A DNA stretch of 64,000 bases from Pectobacterium carotovorum (GCF_900129615.1 NZ_FQWI01000012.1:1-64000), one strand, 5' to 3'; positions 9,492-19,504 are shown, numbered from the stretch's first letter. Made by a program: numbers and translations. Notes: generated from the sequence alone by a model not told the origin.

Positions 9492-9518
9492 CATCAGCCC
9501 CTTTTCAGGGGCTGATGA
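9492..9518. terminator. bidirectional terminator between DUF3574 gene and nupC
   Basis: The stem CATCAGCCCC / GGGGCTGATG has a short loop, T-rich sequence on the left (ATTTTTT) and ATTTTCAT on the right. The two flanking genes converge on it. Confidence 0.88.
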
Positions 9519-9535
9519 TTTTCATCTCACACGTA

Positions 9536-10720
9536 TTACAGCACCAGCCCCGCGACTGCCGCAGACAGTAAACTCACCAGCGTAGAACCATAAACCAGCT
9601 TCAGACCGAAGCGCGATACCACGTTGCCCTGTGCTTCATTCAGCCCTTTGATGGCACCCGCGATAATGCCGATTGACGCGAAGTTAGCGAAGGAAATCAG
9701 GAACACGGACAAAATGCCCAGTCCGCGTGGCGACATCTCTGCTGCGATCTTCTTCAATTCGATCATGGCAACGAATTCATTCGCCACCAGCTTGGTCGCC
9801 ATGATGCTGCCCGCGTTCAGAATATCGGAAGACGGAATGCCGATAAGCCACGCCAGCGGTGAAAAGACATAGCCCATAATCGCCTGGAAGCTAATGCCGA
9901 AGACAGTGCTGAACAGTGCATTCACGGCGGCAATTAACGCCACGAAGCCGATCAGCATCGCCATAATAATCATCGCCACTTTAAAACCGGCAAGAATGTA
10001 TTCCCCCAGCATTTCAAAGAAGCTTTGGTCTTCATGCAGCTTTTCCAGTTTCAGTTCTGGTTCGTCGTCAGGCTGATAAGGGTTAATAATCGACAGAATG
10101 ATAAAGGTGCTGAACATATTCAGAATCAGCGCCGCAACGACGTATTTAGCGTCCAGCATGGTCATGTAGGCGCTGATAATCGACATGGATACGGTCGACA
10201 TTGCTGTTGCCGCCATCGTGTACATCCGGCGTGGCGACATGTCGGCAATGATGCCCTTATAGACGATAAAATTCTCTGACTGCCCGAGCATCAGCGTACT
10301 CACGGCGTTAAACGACTCCAGTTTCCCCATCCCGTTTACTTTGGACAGCAGCGTGCCGATGCCTTTGATAATCAGCGGTAAAATGCGCCAGTGCTGCAAA
10401 ATGCCGATCAGCGCAGAAATAAAGACGATAGGGCAGAGCACGTTGAGGAAGATAAAGGAAAGTCCCTGCGCGTTCATTCCACCAAACACAAAGTCCGTTC
10501 CTTGATTAGCAAAAGATAATAGCTTTTCAAACAAACCGGCAAAGGTGCTAATCGCGTTAAGCCCGATGCTGGAATGTAGAAGGAAATAGGCCAGCAAAAT
10601 TTCAATCACCAGCAGTTGCACAATAAAGCGCAGTCGGATGCGTTTTCTGTCGTGACTGACGAGCAGTGCCAGCAAAAAGATTGCCGCCGTTGCCAAAATG
10701 AAATGTAAAACCTGTGACAT
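9536..10720 (-). CDS. nupC: nucleoside/H+ symporter NupC (CNT family)
   Basis: This inner-membrane concentrative nucleoside transporter matches E. coli NupC (400 aa) closely over its 394 aa. The CNT signatures are visible: [69 protein letters not shown] and the C-terminal [16 protein letters not shown]. About 8-10 membrane spans are predicted. E. coli has luxS-gshA next to emrB; here nupC takes that place. In E. coli nupC is controlled by CytR and CRP; I did not find convincing sites upstream. Confidence 0.92.
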   Translation of the reverse strand: MSQVLHFILATAAIFLLALLVSHDRKRIRLRFIVQLLVIEILLAYFLLHSSIGLNAISTFAGLFEKLLSFANQGTDFVFGGMNAQGLSFIFLNVLCPIVFISALIGILQHWRILPLIIKGIGTLLSKVNGMGKLESFNAVSTLMLGQSENFIVYKGIIADMSPRRMYTMAATAMSTVSMSIISAYMTMLDAKYVVAALILNMFSTFIILSIINPYQPDDEPELKLEKLHEDQSFFEMLGEYILAGFKVAMIIMAMLIGFVALIAAVNALFSTVFGISFQAIMGYVFSPLAWLIGIPSSDILNAGSIMATKLVANEFVAMIELKKIAAEMSPRGLGILSVFLISFANFASIGIIAGAIKGLNEAQGNVVSRFGLKLVYGSTLVSLLSAAVAGLVL

Positions 10721-10878
10721 AGAAGAACCACTTAATCCCCGAATAAAAGAGGCGCATTGTAATCGGAATGTGAAAATATGTTTATCCCGAATCTGTAAAT
10801 CCTTATTCGCTACAGCGCTATAAGAAGGGGGGATGTATTCGAGTCATCAGGGGACGGTGGGAAGGGGAAAAGAGGGTT

Positions 10879-10907
10879 CCCCTTCGGCCAGTTGCTGGCG
10901 GAAGGGG
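10879..10907 (-). terminator. hairpin downstream of emrB, probable terminator
   Basis: A 13-bp stem with one mismatch (CCCCTTCGGCCAG / CTGGCGGAAGGGG) has the loop TTG and begins 20 bases after the emrB stop. No T-run follows directly on the minus strand; the next bases are AACCCTCTTTTCCCC. It may be a weak terminator or an mRNA 3'-end stabiliser. Confidence 0.5.
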
Positions 10908-10926
10908 ACAGAAAGCTTACGGCGAG

Positions 10927-12462
10927 TTAGTGCGCGCCACCGCCTCCACCACCAGTGGTAAAGGGCGGTTTAGCGAACCAGACCAGCACCAGCAGGACCA
11001 GAAATACGGCCGCTGCGGCCCAGAAGATTTCGTTGGCGGAAATAATCAGCCCTTGTGCGGTAATCTGCTCTGCGATGTAGGCTGAAGCCTGCGTTTGGCT
11101 CATTCCCATCGCCTGAAGCTGCTGGTACGTTTCCTGCGCGATCGGATTATACGGCGTGATAGATTCCGTCAGGTGCGCATGGTGCAGCGATTCGCGCTGT
11201 GTCCAGAGTGTGGTGGTAATCGACGTCCCGATCGATCCCGCCAGCGTTCGGGTAAAGTTCGACAGACTTGATGCTGCTGCCAAACGCTCCGGTGGAAGAC
11301 CCGACAGCGTGATGGTGGTCAGCGGCATGAAGAAGCAGGCGACGGCAAACCCCTGAACGAACTGCGGCCAGGCCGATGCGCCGAAATCCATGTCCGGCTC
11401 AAAGGTGTACGCGCGCCAGTAAAAACAGACGGCATACATGATGAAGCTGAACGTCACCAGTTTGCGCATGTCCAGACGCGGCGCGAATCGACCGATAATC
11501 GGCGACAGTAACACTGGCATCAGCCCAACCGGTGCGGATGCGAGCCCGGCCCAGGTGGCGGTATAGCCATACACCTCCTGCAACAACTGCGGCAAGAGCA
11601 CGATCGCCCCGAAGTAAAACATGTAGGCGAGGCTGATACACAGACAGCCAATGGTGAAGTTGCGCGATTTAAACAGCGACAAGTCCACCACCGGGTGGTC
11701 GTCCGTCAGTTCCCAGACAATCAGGAAGGCGATCGCAATCACTGCCACCACGGTCAGGGTGATGATTTCTGTCGAGTTAAACCAGTCCAGCTCTTTGCCC
11801 CGGTCGAGCATCATCTGGAGGCTGCCTATGCCGACAACCAACAATGCCAGCCCGATGGTGTCGATGGGCTTGATCTCGGTTTTGGTTTCCCGCCCGCGTA
11901 GCGTTTGCATGGCAATAAACACCACGGCGATGCCCAACGGAACGTTGATGAAGAATATCCAGCCCCAGTGATAGTTGTCGCTAATCCAGCCGCCCAGAAT
12001 CGGGCCACAGATCGGCGCGACGACCACGGTCATCGACCACAGCGCCAGAGCGATGCTGCGTTTGGCGGGGGGATAATTGCTGAGCAACAGACTCTGTGAC
12101 AGCGGGATCAGCGGCCCGGCGACAATCCCCTGCAAGACGCGGGAGAAAATCAGCATTTCCAGGCTGGTGGACATTCCGCACAGCCAGGATGTCAGGGCGA
12201 AGAGTGCCGTTGACCATAAAAACAGGCGGACTTCCCCAAACCGTTTGGCCAGCCAGCCGGTAATAGGGATAGAGATGGCATTAGCGACCCCGAACGATGT
12301 GATGACCCACGTTCCCTGTGAGTTGGACGCACCCAGATTACCGGCGATAGTCGGAATAGCGACGTTGGCGATGGTGGAGTCCAGCACCTGCATAAACGTT
12401 GCCAGCGACAGAGCAACGGTCATCCAGGCCAGACTGGCACCTTTAAGCGGTTCTCTCTGCAC
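10927..12462 (-). CDS. emrB: multidrug efflux MFS transporter EmrB (DHA2, 14 spans)
   Basis: EmrB is the inner-membrane proton antiporter of the EmrAB-TolC pump, which exports uncouplers, nalidixic acid and similar hydrophobic compounds. The 511-aa protein has the DHA2 pattern: MQVLDSTIANVAIPTIAG (motif D1, about 24-41), GWLAKRFGEVRLF (motif A) and the motif-C region APICGPILGGWI. The glycine-rich tail GGGGGGAH is shared with E. coli EmrB (512 aa). emrA ends 17 bases upstream, so the genes form one operon. The order emrR-emrA-emrB is that of E. coli. Confidence 0.95.
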   Translation of the reverse strand: MQREPLKGASLAWMTVALSLATFMQVLDSTIANVAIPTIAGNLGASNSQGTWVITSFGVANAISIPITGWLAKRFGEVRLFLWSTALFALTSWLCGMSTSLEMLIFSRVLQGIVAGPLIPLSQSLLLSNYPPAKRSIALALWSMTVVVAPICGPILGGWISDNYHWGWIFFINVPLGIAVVFIAMQTLRGRETKTEIKPIDTIGLALLVVGIGSLQMMLDRGKELDWFNSTEIITLTVVAVIAIAFLIVWELTDDHPVVDLSLFKSRNFTIGCLCISLAYMFYFGAIVLLPQLLQEVYGYTATWAGLASAPVGLMPVLLSPIIGRFAPRLDMRKLVTFSFIMYAVCFYWRAYTFEPDMDFGASAWPQFVQGFAVACFFMPLTTITLSGLPPERLAAASSLSNFTRTLAGSIGTSITTTLWTQRESLHHAHLTESITPYNPIAQETYQQLQAMGMSQTQASAYIAEQITAQGLIISANEIFWAAAAVFLVLLVLVWFAKPPFTTGGGGGGAH

Positions 12463-12479
12463 GTTTCTCTCCTGCCCGA

Positions 12480-13655
12480 TTAACCGGCGTTCGCCTGAAT
12501 AATGGCGCTGATTTCCTGATTAACAGGCGTGAGATCCAACGTCAGAGCATCACTTTGGTAGGCTGGCGTGGTGCGTGAGGTTTCTGCTAACGCGCTGCCT
12601 TCCGTATTGGCGGTATCGACATTAACCAGTGCGGACAGACCGATACGCAACGGATGTTCGGCGACCTGCTTCGGATCGATCTCAATACGTACGGGCAGGC
12701 GCTGAACGACCTTGATCCAGTTGCCAGTCGCGTTTTGGGCGGGCAGCAGAGAGAACGCGCTACCAGTACCCATATCAAGGCCGACTACTTTTCCTTGGTA
12801 CACGACATCGTCACCGTAGATATCCGCAATCACGGTAGCCGGTTGGCCGATGCGCATATTGGCTAACTGCGTCTCTTTGAAGTTCGCATCGACCCACAGG
12901 TGATTGGCAGGAACGACGGCCATCAGCGCTGAAGTCGAAGAGATACGCGCGCCAATTTGCACGCTACGGCGTGAGACATAGCCGTCAATCGGGCTGACGA
13001 TTTTGGTGCGCTGTAGCGCCAGCCAGGCATCGCGCATTTCTACGGAGGCTTGCTGTATGGCGGGTTGCTTCTCAAGCGGCGTATCCAGAATCATTGCCTG
13101 ATTCGCCTGATATTGCTGTCTGGCGACTTCCAGTGCGGCTTTGGCGGTTGCGACGGCATCGCGAGCATGCTGCACTTCTTCACGCCCAATAGCATTGGCG
13201 CTGCCCAGCGCTTCCCGGCGGCTCAAGTCACTTTGTGCCTTGTTCAGCTCGGTTTGGCGCAACTCAATATTGGCCTGATACTGCTTACTGTTGATGATCA
13301 ACTGGTGCGTCTGGCGGACGCTGTTGGCCAGCCCGGTTTTCGCGCGTTCGAACGCCTGTTGGGCATCGGTCGGATCTAACTCCACCAGCACCTGTCCCTG
13401 CTTAACAAAATCGGTATTGTCGACGTTAACATGGGTAACGCTGCCGCTGACCTGCGCCATGATCTGAATCTGATTGCCTGCGACGTAGGCGTCATCGGTG
13501 CTTTGGTGGTGTCTGAGCACCAGGAACCAGTAAACCAGCCAGGCACAGCCCAGCACGACGAAAATAAACGTCAGCAGTGATAACACGCGTTTGCGCTGCT
13601 GTTTTTTGTTTTTCTGTGGCGTCTGCGGCACCTGATTTTCCACACTTTCACTCAT
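12480..13655 (-). CDS. emrA: membrane fusion protein EmrA
   Basis: EmrA is the periplasmic adaptor between EmrB and TolC. It has a short cytoplasmic basic N-terminus, one membrane anchor (about 26-48), a biotinyl-lipoyl half motif (QVSGSVTHVNVDNTDFVKQG), a long alpha-helical coiled-coil hairpin (about 110-210) and a beta-barrel part with the Emr-typical MGTGSAFSLLPAQNATGNW. The ATG at 13655, with upstream AGAGAGAACAGC, gives 391 aa, matching E. coli (390). A longer frame to 13751 has no comparable ribosome site and does not align. A 274-base gap separates it from emrR. Confidence 0.95.
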   Translation of the reverse strand: MSESVENQVPQTPQKNKKQQRKRVLSLLTFIFVVLGCAWLVYWFLVLRHHQSTDDAYVAGNQIQIMAQVSGSVTHVNVDNTDFVKQGQVLVELDPTDAQQAFERAKTGLANSVRQTHQLIINSKQYQANIELRQTELNKAQSDLSRREALGSANAIGREEVQHARDAVATAKAALEVARQQYQANQAMILDTPLEKQPAIQQASVEMRDAWLALQRTKIVSPIDGYVSRRSVQIGARISSTSALMAVVPANHLWVDANFKETQLANMRIGQPATVIADIYGDDVVYQGKVVGLDMGTGSAFSLLPAQNATGNWIKVVQRLPVRIEIDPKQVAEHPLRIGLSALVNVDTANTEGSALAETSRTTPAYQSDALTLDLTPVNQEISAIIQANAG

Positions 13656-13929
13656 GCTGTTCTCTCTCTTTTTATTTTCTTTGTATCGGCTATCGCACCA
13701 GACAGAGCAGTCTGGCGATAGTCGCAATGAATTCATTTTGCTGTGCGGCACGGGGGGCTTAAGGTTGCCCGCCCGGCGCGTGAAATTGCCGTTTTGCTAA
13801 GTCGCATACCGCGGTTGCGGAGAAGTCATGCCTATTTTTTGCAGCAAAACGCCTCCGCCCGATACATAAGCATCGGGTCATTCCGGGTGGAAAGGTGCTG
13901 ACTATTGTTTTTTGTTGTTGTTTTTTCTG

Positions 13930-14445
13930 TTATTGGTTGACTGACTCGTCCATCTCATCCAGCCGGACTAATAGCTTTCTCATCAGGCTTTCGAGCTGCT
14001 TTTGCTCACCAGATTCAAGCACGGAGCAAAGCACATGGAGGCTATGGTGCTGCGGTGGAATCAGTTGACCAAGAAATGCTTTACCTTCTTCTGTCAGATG
14101 CAAATGCAGGCAGCGTCTGTCGCTGCTGCTCTCGCGTCGTTCAATCCAGCCTCTCTTTTCCAGATCGTCGGCAATGCGCGTCGCATTGGTGCGTGACGAT
14201 CCCAGTGCGGCACTGAGTTCAGAGGGCTGAATGCTATAAGACTCTTGAGATTCCAGCGTCAGCAATGCCATGAAGAGGGTTTCATTGATGCCCTGTTCTT
14301 TCAGAATTCGGTTTCTGTGTTCCAGGATTTTGCCCTGTACGTGCATGAATAAACGCAGCAATAGCACTTCCTGACGCGGGAAGTCGGGCTTACGCGAAGC
14401 ACGCAGGTCGAGCATTTGTTCTATAGGAGTGAATGAACTGTCCAT
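13930..14445 (-). CDS. emrR: MarR-family repressor EmrR (MprA)
   Basis: EmrR is a dimeric winged-helix repressor of emrRAB that is released by its drug ligands. The 171-aa protein is closely similar to E. coli EmrR (176 aa). It shows the recognition-helix region [20 protein letters not shown] and the wing [16 protein letters not shown]. An 18-bp dyad 34 bases upstream of the start is the probable operator (listed separately). It lies upstream of emrA in the same direction. Confidence 0.95.
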   Translation of the reverse strand: MDSSFTPIEQMLDLRASRKPDFPRQEVLLLRLFMHVQGKILEHRNRILKEQGINETLFMALLTLESQESYSIQPSELSAALGSSRTNATRIADDLEKRGWIERRESSSDRRCLHLHLTEEGKAFLGQLIPPQHHSLHVLCSVLESGEQKQLESLMRKLLVRLDEMDESVNQ

Positions 14446-14478
14446 TTTTTATATAAACCTCATTAATCACGGAGTGCA

Positions 14479-14496
14479 TAGTAACTAATGTTACTA
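14479..14496. promoter_or_regulatory. palindrome upstream of emrR, probable EmrR operator
   Basis: TAGTAAC-TAAT-GTTACTA is a perfect 7+7 inverted repeat ending 34 bases before the emrR start codon. MarR-family repressors bind such dyads over their own promoter, and E. coli EmrR autoregulates emrRAB. Assignment to EmrR is inference from position. Confidence 0.55.
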
Positions 14497-14634
14497 ACTG
14501 GGTAAACGGCATTAAGGTGGGAAATTGTGCTTATTTCTGTGACAGAAAGTAAGCGGAGAATCGCTTAAAATGAAGATTATTCGCCGCTTACTTTATTTAA
14601 ATCAAAATGTTAGTTGATAATTATCTCTGCGGAT

Positions 14635-14964
14635 TCAAAGCAGTTTAAAGGCTACCCCGTAGCAGAGTGCGCCCAGTAACGTTGATAAGACGATACTGCG
14701 GGTTTTATAAAAACAGGCGGTCAGCGTAATAAAGCCGACCAGCGTTGGTAGCAGCTTTTCGTGATGCGCGAGGATATCCGGCACGCTGGAAACAATCAGC
14801 AGTGCACAGATAGAAGCAATGCCGATGCTATCAAGCAATAGCGCTTTTTTACCGCGTTGCAGCGAACCGGAAGCGCGTGACGCGCTCAGCCGCAGGGGAA
14901 GATAGCGGAAGAGGTAGTTCACCAGCCCGACAATCAGCCCGATAAGAATGACTTCTGTACTCAT
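14635..14964 (-). CDS. ygaH: L-valine exporter subunit YgaH (AzlD family)
   Basis: This is the small membrane subunit of the YgaZH exporter of L-valine, which E. coli also uses to export methionine. The 109-aa protein has four hydrophobic segments and the AzlD-type motif RYLPLRL near residue 20. Its ATG overlaps the ygaZ stop by four bases (ATGA), so translation is coupled. ygaZH-emrR order is conserved with E. coli. Confidence 0.9.
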   Translation of the reverse strand: MSTEVILIGLIVGLVNYLFRYLPLRLSASRASGSLQRGKKALLLDSIGIASICALLIVSSVPDILAHHEKLLPTLVGFITLTACFYKTRSIVLSTLLGALCYGVAFKLL

Positions 14965-15701
14965 GCGTTCACCTGTGGCGTGGCAGGATTAACCAGCGAA
15001 GCCAGGCAGCCACTGAGAATGCCGAACAGTATTGCGGCCGGGATGGAAGAAAGCAGCAGACCAAGCAGCGCGCCGCCGAGTGCGCAGGCGACGACCAGAC
15101 TCTGTTTCCGCCTGAAGGACGCGAGTAAAAAGCTCAGGAACAGTGCGGGCAGCATGAAAGACAGCGCCGCTTCAACGGCTGGGTAATCATTCAGCGGGCC
15201 GTTACCGAACACGGCTCCGATCACCGTGCCGAGCACCCATGAAAGCCACGCTAGCAGCGACACACCCATCATCCACTCTTCTGACCAGCGTCGGTTATCT
15301 TTCGCGAGTCGGGTGGCAGCGGCGGCAAAAACTTCATCCGTCAGGCCGAACGCCCACAGCGCGGTTTTTCGCGTCGGCAGCCGTTGTGCAATGCGATGTC
15401 GTAACGCAGGTCCATACAGCACATGGCGGACATCCATCGCCATGACGGTCAATGCCGCCACCCAGATGGACATGCCCGCGCTGAGCAGGGCGGTGATGAC
15501 GAACTGGCTGGCGCCGGCGTAAATGATGCAGGAAAGGAAAATGCCTTCCAGCGGGGTAAACCCTAGCTTGACGGCGTTCATGCCAAATGCGAATGCCACG
15601 GGCATGTAGCCGATAACAATCGGCAGACTGTCAAATACGCCTTCGCTAAAAGACGCAGATTTTGTCGGTATAGGTGATGCGGGTGTAGTTGGTGTCTTCA
15701 C
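14961..15701 (-). CDS. ygaZ: L-valine exporter subunit YgaZ (AzlC family)
   Basis: This is the large membrane subunit of the branched-chain amino acid exporter YgaZH. AzlC features are clear: SLPIVIGYMPVAFAFGM, YAGASQFVITALL, AMDVRHVLYGPALR and WAFGLTDEVFA. The length of 246 aa matches E. coli (245). The start is a GTG at 15701 with no strong ribosome site. A perfect 8+8 inverted repeat lies 35 bases upstream and may control it. It overlaps ygaH by four bases. Confidence 0.92.
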   Translation of the reverse strand: MKTPTTPASPIPTKSASFSEGVFDSLPIVIGYMPVAFAFGMNAVKLGFTPLEGIFLSCIIYAGASQFVITALLSAGMSIWVAALTVMAMDVRHVLYGPALRHRIAQRLPTRKTALWAFGLTDEVFAAAATRLAKDNRRWSEEWMMGVSLLAWLSWVLGTVIGAVFGNGPLNDYPAVEAALSFMLPALFLSFLLASFRRKQSLVVACALGGALLGLLLSSIPAAILFGILSGCLASLVNPATPQVNA

Positions 15702-15735
15702 TGGCTTGATGTTTTTTGTACTTAAAGGGAATTAA

Positions 15736-15762
15736 CCGGTAACACTAGCAAAGCGTTACCGG
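15736..15762. promoter_or_regulatory. 8+8 inverted repeat upstream of ygaZ
   Basis: CCGGTAAC and GTTACCGG are separated by 11 bases, 35 bases before the ygaZ start. No T-run follows on the minus strand, so it looks more like an operator than a terminator of the upstream MFS gene. I cannot name the regulator. Confidence 0.45.
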
Positions 15763-15884
15763 AATTTCACGTTATTACGGAACAGGCGTGATAGTCTCTG
15801 GCGGAATCTTCTCATGAGAAACTGTCTCACATGAGAGGGTCTCAACCGTGATAATTAAAAATGCGATAGTTGCAATGCGAAGGT

Positions 15885-17105
15885 CTACAGCGCCGCCATC
15901 GCTTCCTGCGTTTCGTGATGATGGCTTCGCCACCACACCAGCAGGTTCAACAGACTGATAATACCGCCAGCGGCACAGACGCCCAGCCAGCCCCACTGCT
16001 GGTAAGCCGAGGCTGAAAGGAGCGATCCCAGTGCGCCGCCGATAAAATAGCTGGTCATATAGCCTGCCGTCAGGCGATTACGTGCTTCGGGCATCATACG
16101 GTAGATCACGCTCTGGTTGGTCACGTGTACGCCCTGAACCGCCAGATCCAGCACGATAATACCAATGAGCAGCGCTGCTACGGAATGAATACCGAGCGCG
16201 ATAAAGCCCCATGATAGCAAAAGCAGGATAATCCCTACGCTGGTGGTCGGCTTGGCCTTGCCCTGATCGACTAAACGCCCAGCGCGTGATGCTGCTAAGG
16301 CTCCGGCCGCACCGACCAGTCCAAACAGGCCGATAACGCCTTCGGAATAGCCGTATGGCGGAGAGGCCAGCAGGAAGGCCATTGACGTCCATAGCATGCT
16401 GAAATTGGCAAAGGACAGACAGCCCAGAATGGCACGCGTGCGCAGCAGCGGTGTGGCAGAGAACAGGCGGAAGATTGAGACGAGCAACTGCGGATAGTTC
16501 AGCGTGTTTTGCTGAGGAATGCGCGGCAATGCCCGCCACAGAACCAGCGCCATGATGACCATCAGCGTGCTGGCAACCCAGTACACGGTGCGCCAGTCGC
16601 CGAGTGAAGCAAGCGCCCCCGCGACGGTACGCGCCAGCAGAATCCCCAGCAGCAGACCACTCATAATCGTGCCAACGACTTTACCGCGCGTTTCCGGCGT
16701 CGCCAGCGTCGCTGCGAGAGGCACCAAGAGCTGTGCGACAACGGAGAACAGCCCGGTTAATGCCGTACCGGCAATCATGATCCAGAGCGTGGGGGCAGAG
16801 GCGGTGATCAGCATCCCACCCGCGGCGAGTAGCGTCATGCCGACAATCAGCGTTCGGCGTTCAAACATATCCCCCAGCGGCACTAAAAATAGCAGGCCGA
16901 CGGCATAACCCAGTTGTGCGGCGGTGACAATAAACCCTGCCTGATTAACGGAAAGCGCAAAGACTCTGGCAATGGTCTCCAGCAGCGGCTGGGCATAATA
17001 GTTACTGGCGACGGCAAGGCCGGTCGCGACAGACATAATCAAGGTCAAAGACAGGCTAAGCCCCGGTTGCGGCTGGGGTGATACAGATTGTTGCTGAAGA
17101 GACAT
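15885..17105 (-). CDS. MFS transporter, YgaY-position homologue
   Basis: This 406-aa, 12-span MFS drug/arabinose-exporter type protein shows motif A as GDMFERRTLIVGM and the motif-C region GLLLGILLARTVAGAL. It stands where E. coli has ygaY, which is a pseudogene in K-12; here the frame is open throughout. The substrate is unknown. The neighbours are all exporters or osmolyte transporters, which says nothing firm about its substrate. The start is the ATG at 17105. Confidence 0.8.
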   Translation of the reverse strand: MSLQQQSVSPQPQPGLSLSLTLIMSVATGLAVASNYYAQPLLETIARVFALSVNQAGFIVTAAQLGYAVGLLFLVPLGDMFERRTLIVGMTLLAAGGMLITASAPTLWIMIAGTALTGLFSVVAQLLVPLAATLATPETRGKVVGTIMSGLLLGILLARTVAGALASLGDWRTVYWVASTLMVIMALVLWRALPRIPQQNTLNYPQLLVSIFRLFSATPLLRTRAILGCLSFANFSMLWTSMAFLLASPPYGYSEGVIGLFGLVGAAGALAASRAGRLVDQGKAKPTTSVGIILLLLSWGFIALGIHSVAALLIGIIVLDLAVQGVHVTNQSVIYRMMPEARNRLTAGYMTSYFIGGALGSLLSASAYQQWGWLGVCAAGGIISLLNLLVWWRSHHHETQEAMAAL

Positions 17106-17263
17106 AGTGTGAACGTTAATATGATGTTAAAAGCAGAAGGTATAGTATCCGGCAGAGCCTAATGAGATACCAGAATATCTTTACGCTTCTTAAGTTTGTT
17201 TTGTTTTTCCTGAGATTGATTTAGCTTATCGCCAGCGTCATAACATTATCGACAGGGGACATT

Positions 17264-18421
17264 ATGTTTAAGCATTATCAGATATTTAAGAAAAAAAGCG
17301 TTGCAGTGTTAATGGGATGTGCGTTTCTTCCAGCGGCACTGTGGTCGATGGGCGCGCAGGCGGTCACGGCTGTCTACGTTTCTGCTGCTACTGACGGCGT
17401 AATTGATGCCTACACACTCAATACGCAAAGCGGTGAATTAACCGCTATTGGGAAAGCAGCCGCTGGCGCGAAAGTGATGCCGATGGCCGTTAGCCCGGAT
17501 AAATCCTTCCTCTATGCCGCCACACGCGGTATTCCTTACTCGGCGGTTAGCTATAAAATCGATCCTAAAAGCGGGGCGCTGAGTCCGTTAGGCAAAGCGG
17601 AATTGCCCGACAGCATGGCTTATATCTCGACGGACCGCACCGGAAAGTGGCTGTTCAGCGCCTCGTACGGCGGTAATAAAGTTGCGGTTAATGGCATTGA
17701 TAAAGATGGCAAAGTGAACGCGAGCGCGGTCACCGTGGTGCCAACAGGTGAAAAGGCACACAGTATTATTGCCGATCGCAAAAATAAGTTCGTCTTTGCT
17801 AGCAACCTGGGCAGCGACCAAATCGTACAGTTCCGGTTTGATGCGAAAACTGGCACGCTGACGCCGAATGAACCGGCAGAAATTATGCTGCCTAAAGGAA
17901 ACGGGCCGCGCCATCTGGTGTTATCACCAGATAATAAAACGCTCTATGTGAGCAATGAGCTGTCCGGCAAAGTTGCGCGTCTGGCGTTGAATGAAAATAC
18001 AGGGCAGCTCACGCTGTTGGATTACACGGACACCGTGCCAGCCGATGCGGGGATGCGAGCGGGAACCATTACGCCGGATAAAAATAGCACTGACAGCCGC
18101 CCACAGATATGGAGCGCCGATTTACGTCTGACGCCAAATGGAAAATTCCTGTACGTATCGGAACGCACCAAAAGCACGATTACTCTGCTGCGGGTAGAAC
18201 CGAAAACCGGACAGCTGCAATACATTACGCGCTACCCGACAGAAACGCAGCCGCGCGGCATTCAGATCGATCCAAGCGGGAAATTCCTGATCGCCAGCGG
18301 TGAAAAATCGACGTCGCTGTCGGTGTACCGCATCAATCAGGATAACGGGGATTTAGTGCGAGTCGGGCAATACCCGACTGGAAAAGGCGCGAACTGGGTC
18401 GAAATCGTCAAACTGCCGTAA
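17264..18421 (+). CDS. secreted seven-bladed beta-propeller lactonase-family protein
   Basis: This protein belongs to the lactonase/6-phosphogluconolactonase-like family (Pgl/YbhE and fungal carboxy-cis,cis-muconate cyclase relatives). Repeated blades read as SPDKSFLYAATRG, DRTGKWLFSASYGG, DRKNKFVFASNLGSDQI, SPDNKTLYVSNE, TPNGKFLYVSERT and DPSGKFLIASGE. Unlike E. coli YbhE it has an N-terminal signal peptide (KKKSVAVLMGCAFLPAALW, ending GAQA near residue 33), so it should act in the periplasm. There the substrate is unlikely to be a phosphogluconolactone. It follows AGGGGACATT and is divergent from the MFS gene. E. coli has no gene at this position. Confidence 0.8.
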   Translation: MFKHYQIFKKKSVAVLMGCAFLPAALWSMGAQAVTAVYVSAATDGVIDAYTLNTQSGELTAIGKAAAGAKVMPMAVSPDKSFLYAATRGIPYSAVSYKIDPKSGALSPLGKAELPDSMAYISTDRTGKWLFSASYGGNKVAVNGIDKDGKVNASAVTVVPTGEKAHSIIADRKNKFVFASNLGSDQIVQFRFDAKTGTLTPNEPAEIMLPKGNGPRHLVLSPDNKTLYVSNELSGKVARLALNENTGQLTLLDYTDTVPADAGMRAGTITPDKNSTDSRPQIWSADLRLTPNGKFLYVSERTKSTITLLRVEPKTGQLQYITRYPTETQPRGIQIDPSGKFLIASGEKSTSLSVYRINQDNGDLVRVGQYPTGKGANWVEIVKLP

Positions 18422-18440
18422 TTATCGCCCATCAATGAAA

Positions 18441-18468
18441 AACGCCCCTTTCCTGTGAAAGGGGCGTT
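18441..18468. terminator. bidirectional terminator between lactonase gene and proX
   Basis: AACGCCCCTTTC and GAAAGGGGCGTT form a 12-bp perfect stem with the loop CTGT, between two converging genes. Confidence 0.85.
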
Positions 18469-18481
18469 CGTCTGCCGGTGA

Positions 18482-19489
18482 TTATTTCGCGGCATCGGCA
18501 GCGGTTTTCACCCAGCCGTCAAACAGCTGCTGGTGGGCTTTGATCCAGCCATCAACATGACGTTCGATATCCTTCTGTGAACCCTGACCTTCGTGCATAC
18601 GTAGGTTCTGCGCATTCACATCCGCAATCGGCAGCTTCATGATAGCGAACAGCTTCGCCGCTGCTGGGTTTTTCTCGGCCCAGGCTTTATTCGCGGCAAT
18701 CTTCATCGTGTTAACGGGGAAGCCATAGTCGGCACCGTTTGGCAGCTTGGTGCTGACATCTTTCATTTCACCCGGTTGAGAAGAGAAAGGCACCTGCAAC
18801 CAGACTACGTCACGTCCCGGAACCAGCACATCACTCACCCAGTACGGCGTCCAGGTGTAGTACAGAATCGGCTTGCCTTCTTTGTAGCGGGTGATGGTAT
18901 CAGCGATCATCGCCGCATAGTTCCCCTGATTATGTTCTACCGTGTTGGTTAAGCCATAGGCAGGAAGATGGTGGTTGATGGCAGCTTCACATCCCCAGCC
19001 CGGCGTACAGCCAGTCAGGTCGGCTTTACCGTCGCCGTTGGTATCAAACAGCTTGGCGATTTTCGGATCTTTTAGCTGCGCAATATTGGTGATTTTGTAT
19101 TTATCAGCGGTTTTCTTGTCGATCAGGTAACCCTGAGCGGCACCGGAGACATATTCACCCTGACGGTAGAATTTCGCATCCCCGCCAGCGGCTTTGTACT
19201 GATCGGCGTGCAGCGGGTCCCAGTTAACCGCGATAAACGTTGCATCGCCGGAGGCAATTGAGGTGTAGGCCACGTTGTAGTCCACTTCACGGGGAGGCTG
19301 TACGTCATAGCCTAGCTTTTCCAACGCGCGGCTGACCAGCAGCGTCTGGAACGTTTCCTCGGAGATGGTGCTTTGCACCGGAATAACGGAAATACCTTTA
19401 CCAGGTTGCGCAGTGTCTGCGGCGTAAACCTGCGTACTCAACAGGGCGGTAGTCAGGGCGGTGGCCCAAAGTGTGGTGTTACGCATCAT
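18482..19489 (-). CDS. proX: glycine betaine-binding periplasmic protein ProX
   Basis: ProX captures glycine betaine and proline betaine for the osmotically induced ProVWX transporter. It has a signal peptide ([17 protein letters not shown], cleaved after VYA). The mature protein is close to E. coli ProX over its whole length ([49 protein letters not shown]). I place the start at the ATG pair 19489/19486 behind CAGAGGGAATC; the longer frame to 19516 runs into the ERIC element and would disrupt the signal peptide. The gap to proW is 234 bases and holds the ERIC. Confidence 0.95.
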   Translation of the reverse strand: MMRNTTLWATALTTALLSTQVYAADTAQPGKGISVIPVQSTISEETFQTLLVSRALEKLGYDVQPPREVDYNVAYTSIASGDATFIAVNWDPLHADQYKAAGGDAKFYRQGEYVSGAAQGYLIDKKTADKYKITNIAQLKDPKIAKLFDTNGDGKADLTGCTPGWGCEAAINHHLPAYGLTNTVEHNQGNYAAMIADTITRYKEGKPILYYTWTPYWVSDVLVPGRDVVWLQVPFSSQPGEMKDVSTKLPNGADYGFPVNTMKIAANKAWAEKNPAAAKLFAIMKLPIADVNAQNLRMHEGQGSQKDIERHVDGWIKAHQQLFDGWVKTAADAAK

Positions 19490-19504
19490 GATTCCCTCTG
19501 TTTT

